DNA of 8,540 nt, taken from assembly GCA_018333845.1 (NCBI GenBank), contig JAGXSK010000330.1, forward strand, positions 1 to 8,540, written 5' to 3'. Position numbers and translations under genes: made by a program. The notes beneath the pieces are model-generated. The model saw only the letters and a program-made list of their open reading frames with translations. It had not been told where the DNA came from and searched no databases. This stretch comes from Clostridia bacterium. Lineage in GTDB: Bacteria > Bacillota > DSM-16504 > Desulfitibacterales > Desulfitibacteraceae. Below, one piece after another: positions 5,748 to 8,540 of the stretch. Numbering within the stretch: the stretch's first letter is position 1; each line of letters opens with the position of its first letter.

Positions 5748-6470
5748 ATGATTGAAGTAAAAAAGCTTAACAAATGGTTTGGAAAGCTTCATGTATTAAA
5801 GGATGTGGACATGAAAGTAGCAGAAAAAGAGTGTGTGGTGATTATTGGAGCAAGTGGCTCAGGTAAAAGCACACTTTTAAGATGTATAAACTTTCTAGAA
5901 AAAACTCAAAAGGGTCAAATAATTATTCAGGGAAAGGAAATCAAGCCTAATAGTAAAGATTTGCATTTAATCAGACAGGAAGTTGGTATGGTTTTTCAGC
6001 ATTTTAACCTTTTTCCTCATATGACTGTTTTACAAAATGTTATTGAGGGACCAACCCAGGTCAAAAAAGTGCCAAGGGATAAGGCCCATGAGTTAGGATA
6101 TGAGCTTTTAAAGAAGGTAGGGTTGGAGGAAAAGGCTAACACTTATCCTAGTATGATTTCAGGAGGACAGAAGCAACGGGTTGCCATTGCCCGGGCACTG
6201 GCCATGCAGCCAAAAGTACTGTTATTTGATGAACCTACTTCTGCCCTTGATCCAGAGTTGGTAGGAGAGGTGGTAGTGGTTATGAAGGAGTTGGCTGAGG
6301 AAGGAATGACAATGGTTGTAGTAACCCATGAAATGTGGTTTGCTAGAGAGGCAGCCGATAGGGTAATTTATATGGATGAAGGAAGGATAGTTGAAGAGGG
6401 AACGCCGGAAAAGATATTTAGTAATCCAGAAAATGAGCGTACCCAATCCTTCTTGGCGCAAATATTATAA
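5748..6470 (+). CDS. Polar amino acid ABC transporter, ATP-binding protein (GlnQ/HisP type)
   Basis: The 240-residue protein is a complete ABC ATPase that drives import. Visible motifs are Walker A GASGSGKST (34-42), Q-loop VFQHFNLFPH (82-91, Gln84), the signature ISGGQKQRVAIARAL (137-151), Walker B VLLFDEP (157-163) with the catalytic Glu162, D-loop SALD and switch histidine H194 in VVTHEM. The motif order and length are those of amino acid importers. ATG 5748 is chosen because AGGAGG (5734-5739) stands eight bases before it; a longer frame from GTG 5739 would overlap that SD. It is the last gene of the operon. Only a weak downstream hairpin (6528-6553) is available as terminator. Confidence 0.95.
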   Translation: MIEVKKLNKWFGKLHVLKDVDMKVAEKECVVIIGASGSGKSTLLRCINFLEKTQKGQIIIQGKEIKPNSKDLHLIRQEVGMVFQHFNLFPHMTVLQNVIEGPTQVKKVPRDKAHELGYELLKKVGLEEKANTYPSMISGGQKQRVAIARALAMQPKVLLFDEPTSALDPELVGEVVVVMKELAEEGMTMVVVTHEMWFAREAADRVIYMDEGRIVEEGTPEKIFSNPENERTQSFLAQIL

Positions 6471-6524
6471 GATCTTACACCTGTCTTTCAATTTTACTCC
6501 ATGGGTACAAGATGATTAGCGTCA

Positions 6525-6556
6525 CTTGAGATATCTCTAACGTGAGATATCTCTAA
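6525..6556. repeat. Tandem 16-bp palindromic repeat after the ABC operon
   Basis: Two consecutive 16-bp units (6525-6540 and 6541-6556) differ at a single base; each contains the perfect palindrome GAGATATCTC (6528-6537 and 6544-6553). The two palindromes can also pair as one 10-bp stem with loop TAACGT, followed by a moderately T-rich tail (6557-6564), so this may be the ABC operon's terminator or a double operator. The rest of 6471-6717 shows no supported gene; a 16-codon frame at 6665-6715 with an AGGAG is too short to call. Confidence 0.6.
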
Positions 6557-6717
6557 TTTATTTTCTGGTATAACCACATGGTGTATTGCTTTTTGCACCA
6601 ATAGGACCAAAGACTTATATTTACAAAAAATGAAATTTTGTTTAAGGCGTTGCAGGAGTTTCTTATGCTATGCAGAATAGAAAAAGTACTAATAATGTAC
6701 AATAAATGTAGTTAATA

Positions 6718-6770
6718 TGTGGATATTTATCAACAGGCTGTGGGAAAAATTGTGGAAAAACTTTGGAAAA
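6718..6770. promoter_or_regulatory. Cluster of DnaA-box-like 9-mers
   Basis: Against the consensus TTATCCACA (reverse TGTGGATAA): TGTGGATAT 6718-6726 (8 of 9), TTATCAACA 6727-6735 (8 of 9), TGTGGGAAA 6739-6747 (7 of 9), TGTGGAAAA 6751-6759 (8 of 9) and TTTGGAAAA 6762-6770 (7 of 9). Four lie in one orientation with starts 21, 12 and 11 bases apart. An AT-rich stretch lies just to the left. The cluster ends 17 bases before the HTH gene start, so DnaA could control that gene and divIC. Confidence 0.45.
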
Positions 6771-6786
6771 GTGAAGGGTTGCATGG

Positions 6787-7014
6787 ATGCAGATAGAGAT
6801 AAGGGGAGCAGAAAAACTAAGCTTTAGGGAAAGACAGGTTGTCACTCTAAAAGAAATGGGTCGTTCTAATGAAGAAGTTGCAAAACAGCTAGGGTTAACT
6901 GCAAGTACCGTGGCAACACTGCTTCACAGGGCAAAGCAAAAAGGATATCAAGTAGTAATAGTGTTACCTGGTGATGCACTAAATCTTTTCACACAGGAGG
7001 ATTCTGAAATCTAA
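6787..7014 (+). CDS. Small sigma-70 region 4-like helix-turn-helix protein
   Basis: The 75-residue product has a helix-turn-helix of the sigma-70 region 4 / LuxR kind at residues 11-52: LSFRERQVVTLKEMGRSNEEVAKQ, then GLTASTVATLLHRAKQKG as the recognition helix. The length allows only this DNA-binding domain plus a short C-terminal tail, so it cannot be a full sigma factor. Whether it is a transcription factor or a remnant is not known. Its stop and the divIC start overlap by one base (TAATG, 7012-7016), so the two are co-translated. The start ATG 6787 has only a weak AAGGG (6774-6778); ATG 6783 is out of frame. The DnaA-box-like cluster directly upstream is unusual for such a gene. Confidence 0.72.
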   Translation: MQIEIRGAEKLSFRERQVVTLKEMGRSNEEVAKQLGLTASTVATLLHRAKQKGYQVVIVLPGDALNLFTQEDSEI

Positions 7015-7427
7015 TGGGCTACAATTCTAATGTTATAATTCATCCCCGCTGTCTAGATAATAAAAGAAAAATCAATATGGTGCCAGTTAGCAGGGGTCAA
7101 AAGAAAGGCAAAAAAATAAAACTCGTTGTCTATATATTAATACTTGCTGTAGTAATATTTGTTTTAACTGCCTTTGGAAGATTTGCGTGGTTGAGCTATA
7201 AGCTTGATAAAGAAATAAGTGTCTACTTAAGTCAGCTAGAAGATGCAAGAATATATCATGCCCAATTGATTCAAGAAATAGAACTAGCCCAGGATCCCAT
7301 TTTTATTGAAAAGCTAGCAAGAGAAAGGCTCGGGCTGGTTAAGGAAGGTGAAAGAGTCATTATGCCTGCCAAGCCTGGAAATGTTATGCCGCTAAAGAAA
7401 CCTGCTGAAGGTGAGATTCAGCATTAA
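7014..7427 (+). CDS. divIC: Septum formation initiator, DivIC/FtsB family
   Basis: The 137-residue product is a bitopic division protein. It has a basic cytoplasmic N-terminus (1-35), one membrane helix at about 36-56, a coiled coil (about 62-92) and the family motif DPIFIEKLARERLGLVKEGE (94-113). DivIC/FtsB binds FtsL and DivIB/FtsQ in the divisome, outside the membrane. The start overlaps the preceding HTH stop; an AGGAGG (6995-7000) lies 13 bases upstream, a long spacing, so coupling probably helps. An internal ATG at 7077 has no SD. The order divIC-yabR and nearness to yabPQ is the usual Firmicute context, which favours DivIC over the paralogue FtsL. Confidence 0.85.
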   Translation: MGYNSNVIIHPRCLDNKRKINMVPVSRGQKKGKKIKLVVYILILAVVIFVLTAFGRFAWLSYKLDKEISVYLSQLEDARIYHAQLIQEIELAQDPIFIEKLARERLGLVKEGERVIMPAKPGNVMPLKKPAEGEIQH

Positions 7428-7450
7428 TTCATCATTTAAAGTCCTATGTA

Positions 7451-7479
7451 TTGACCTTTTCTGCTGCGTTTTGTATAAT
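7451..7479 (+). promoter_or_regulatory. Sigma-A promoter of yabR
   Basis: TTGACC (7451-7456), a 17-base spacer and a perfect TATAAT (7474-7479) lie between divIC and yabR. A longer open frame starting inside the promoter (TTG 7451) is therefore not the real start. Transcription should begin near 7486, leaving about 30 bases of leader before ATG 7517. Confidence 0.85.
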
Positions 7480-7516
7480 TACTACAATGTATAAAGTTAG
7501 GAGGAATTTTATCAGC

Positions 7517-7909
7517 ATGACTGTCACAAAAGGCAGCATATTAGAAGGTGTTGTGAAGGGCATTACAAATTTTGGGGCATTTGTAGAATTGCCTGGAGGT
7601 ACAACGGGTCTGGTTCATATTTCTGAGGTGGCCGATGCATATGTTAAAAATGTTAATGATTACTTAAAAGAAAATGATAGAGTTAAGGTTAAGGTCATTA
7701 ATGTTGATCAGGATGGCAAAATAGGCCTATCCATTAAACAGGCTAATCCCAATTATGAATCAAAAAAAGCTAAAAAAAATAACAGGGAGCCACAGATTTC
7801 CTTTGAGGACAAACTTGCTAAGTTTATCAAGGACAGCGATGAAAGGCAAGCTGACATTAAGCGCCAAACCGAGGGAAAAAGGGGAGGGCGTGGGTCAAGA
7901 TTATACTAA
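7517..7909 (+). CDS. yabR: S1 domain RNA-binding protein, YabR type
   Basis: The 130-residue product has one S1 RNA-binding domain (about residues 4-74): GSILEGVVKGITNFGAFVELPGG, then GLVHISEVADAYVKNVNDYLKEND and VKVKVINVDQDGKIGLSIKQ. A lysine/arginine-rich tail with KKAKKNN and GKRGGRGSR completes it. YabR-type proteins are small S1 proteins linked to RNA and ribosomes; a precise role is not established. ATG 7517 follows AGGAGG (7499-7504) at 12 bases and lies downstream of the promoter; ATG 7487 is in frame but would be leaderless. The last codons are part of a 12-bp tandem duplication (7899-7922) that gives a second in-frame stop. Confidence 0.9.
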   Translation: MTVTKGSILEGVVKGITNFGAFVELPGGTTGLVHISEVADAYVKNVNDYLKENDRVKVKVINVDQDGKIGLSIKQANPNYESKKAKKNNREPQISFEDKLAKFIKDSDERQADIKRQTEGKRGGRGSRLY

Positions 7910-7922
7910 GGATTATACTAAG
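7899..7922 (+). repeat. 12-bp tandem duplication at the end of yabR
   Basis: GATTATACTAAG occurs twice in direct succession, 7899-7910 and 7911-7922. The first copy covers the end of yabR including its TAA; the second supplies another in-frame TAA, so the duplication is neutral to the protein. Confidence 0.85.
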
Positions 7923-7950
7923 TACTAATACATTTTATTTTACTAAAGAG

Positions 7951-7985
7951 AAAACCTCCTTTTTAATTAATGGAGGTTTTATTAA
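7951..7985 (+). terminator. Terminator between yabR and ppx/gppA
   Basis: AAAACCTCC 7951-7959 pairs with GGAGGTTTT 7972-7980 across a 12-base loop; TTTT and an AT-rich tail follow. The same AACCTCC (7953-7959) could also pair with GGAGGTT 8009-8015, the SD region of the next gene. TAACATGTTA (7995-8004) is a perfect palindrome in the short gap after it. Confidence 0.65.
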
Positions 7986-8022
7986 TTATACAAATAACAT
8001 GTTACATTGGAGGTTATTGTAA

Positions 8023-8540
8023 ATGTTTGCAGCAATAGATATTGGAACCAATTCAGTAAGGCTTCTTATTGCAGAAAGAAATAATGATAAAATTATTCCC
8101 TTACATAGAGATTTAAAAAGTACCAGATTAGGAGAGGGGCTGGAATCAACAGGGAGGATTTCCAAGGAGGCCATATCTAGAACCCTGGATGCTCTGGTGG
8201 CTTTTATGGAAACTATACGGGGCTTTGATGTGAAGCAGGTTAAGGCCGTGGCAACAAGTGCCATGAGAGAGGCCTCCAATGCTGTAGAATTCCTTGAATT
8301 AGTCAGGCAGAAAGTCCAGTTGAATGTAGATATTATATCTGGAGAGGAAGAAGCAGAGCTAAGTTACCTGGGAGCCTGCTCCGGGTTGGACATGGTAGAA
8401 GACGGCATAGTTGTTGATATAGGTGGTGGTAGTACTGAAATAGTTTTTAAACAGGGCAGCCAGATAATATATACCAGCAGCCCTGTTGGTGCAGTGAGAT
8501 GTACAGAGAATTCCACCACTCCAACTCAAATATTTGCAGA
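8023..8540 (+). CDS. Ppx/GppA family exopolyphosphatase/pppGpp phosphatase, N-terminal part (3' end outside window)
   Basis: The frame is open to the right edge, showing 172 complete codons. Family motifs of the actin-like ATPase fold are clear: AAIDIGTNSVRLL (residues 3-15, first phosphate loop), AVATSAMREASN (about 84-95), IISGEEEAELSYLG (about 111-124) and the second phosphate loop IVVDIGGGSTEIVF (about 134-148). These enzymes remove phosphate from polyphosphate and from the alarmone pppGpp; sequence motifs cannot separate the two activities. ATG 8023 has GGAGG (8009-8013) nine bases upstream. It follows yabR after a terminator, so it may have its own promoter, which I could not locate. 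A minus-strand frame at 7986-8279 is a shadow. A C-terminal HD domain, if any, lies beyond the window. Confidence 0.93.
   Translation, partial: MFAAIDIGTNSVRLLIAERNNDKIIPLHRDLKSTRLGEGLESTGRISKEAISRTLDALVAFMETIRGFDVKQVKAVATSAMREASNAVEFLELVRQKVQLNVDIISGEEEAELSYLGACSGLDMVEDGIVVDIGGGSTEIVFKQGSQIIYTSSPVGAVRCTENSTTPTQIFA

Noticed and set aside
6665..6715. 16-codon frame with AGGAG upstream of the HTH gene
   Set aside because: Too short to support without conservation data.
7451..7516. Longer yabR start at TTG 7451
   Set aside because: TTG 7451 is the -35 element of a near-perfect sigma-A promoter, and the AGGAGG lies downstream at 7499-7504.

Overview
The window reads as chromosomal DNA of a low-GC, endospore-forming Firmicute, most likely class Clostridia. 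The reasons are the sporulation genes yabP and yabQ, a SpoIID/LytB-family protein, the divIC-yabR pair, a DUF3343 gene, strong AGGAGG-type ribosome binding sites, TTG starts and several textbook sigma-A promoters. No species can be named from the sequence alone.

Layout. The left end holds the last 213 codons of a SpoIID/LytB-type protein (3-644, cut at the edge). A small DUF3343 gene (658-930) converges on it on the minus strand, with its own TTGACT-17-TATTAT promoter. Next come yabP (1046-1315) and yabQ (1329-1868), spore-coat/cortex genes that usually lie directly upstream of divIC and yabR. Here the group is split by about 5 kb: a magnesium channel gene mgtE with a structured leader (1869-3593), a roughly 300-nt structured RNA with its own promoter and terminator (about 3704-4007), and a three-gene polar amino acid ABC importer (binding protein 4139-4996, permease 5064-5735, ATPase 5748-6470). 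The conserved block then resumes with a small HTH gene (6787-7014) overlapping divIC (7014-7427), then yabR (7517-7909, own sigma-A promoter) and the start of a Ppx/GppA-type phosphatase (8023 to the right edge).

How the parts work together. The sporulation and division genes match the usual Firmicute neighbourhood. The transporters look like housekeeping nutrient uptake placed inside it. The ABC operon is probably controlled at two points: a terminator at the end of the structured leader RNA, and a second terminator between the binding-protein and permease genes that should make binding protein in excess.

Most worth attention: (1) the promoter-RNA-terminator unit at 3669-4007, which has a coherent multi-helix fold and a strand shared between two alternative pairings, and which I could not assign to any RNA class; (2) the mgtE leader, where a possible 37-residue upstream ORF ends inside a strand complementary to the mgtE ribosome binding site; (3) a cluster of DnaA-box-like 9-mers at 6718-6770 far from any dnaA gene; (4) a strong minus-strand terminator at 1989-2025 with no minus-strand gene to explain it.
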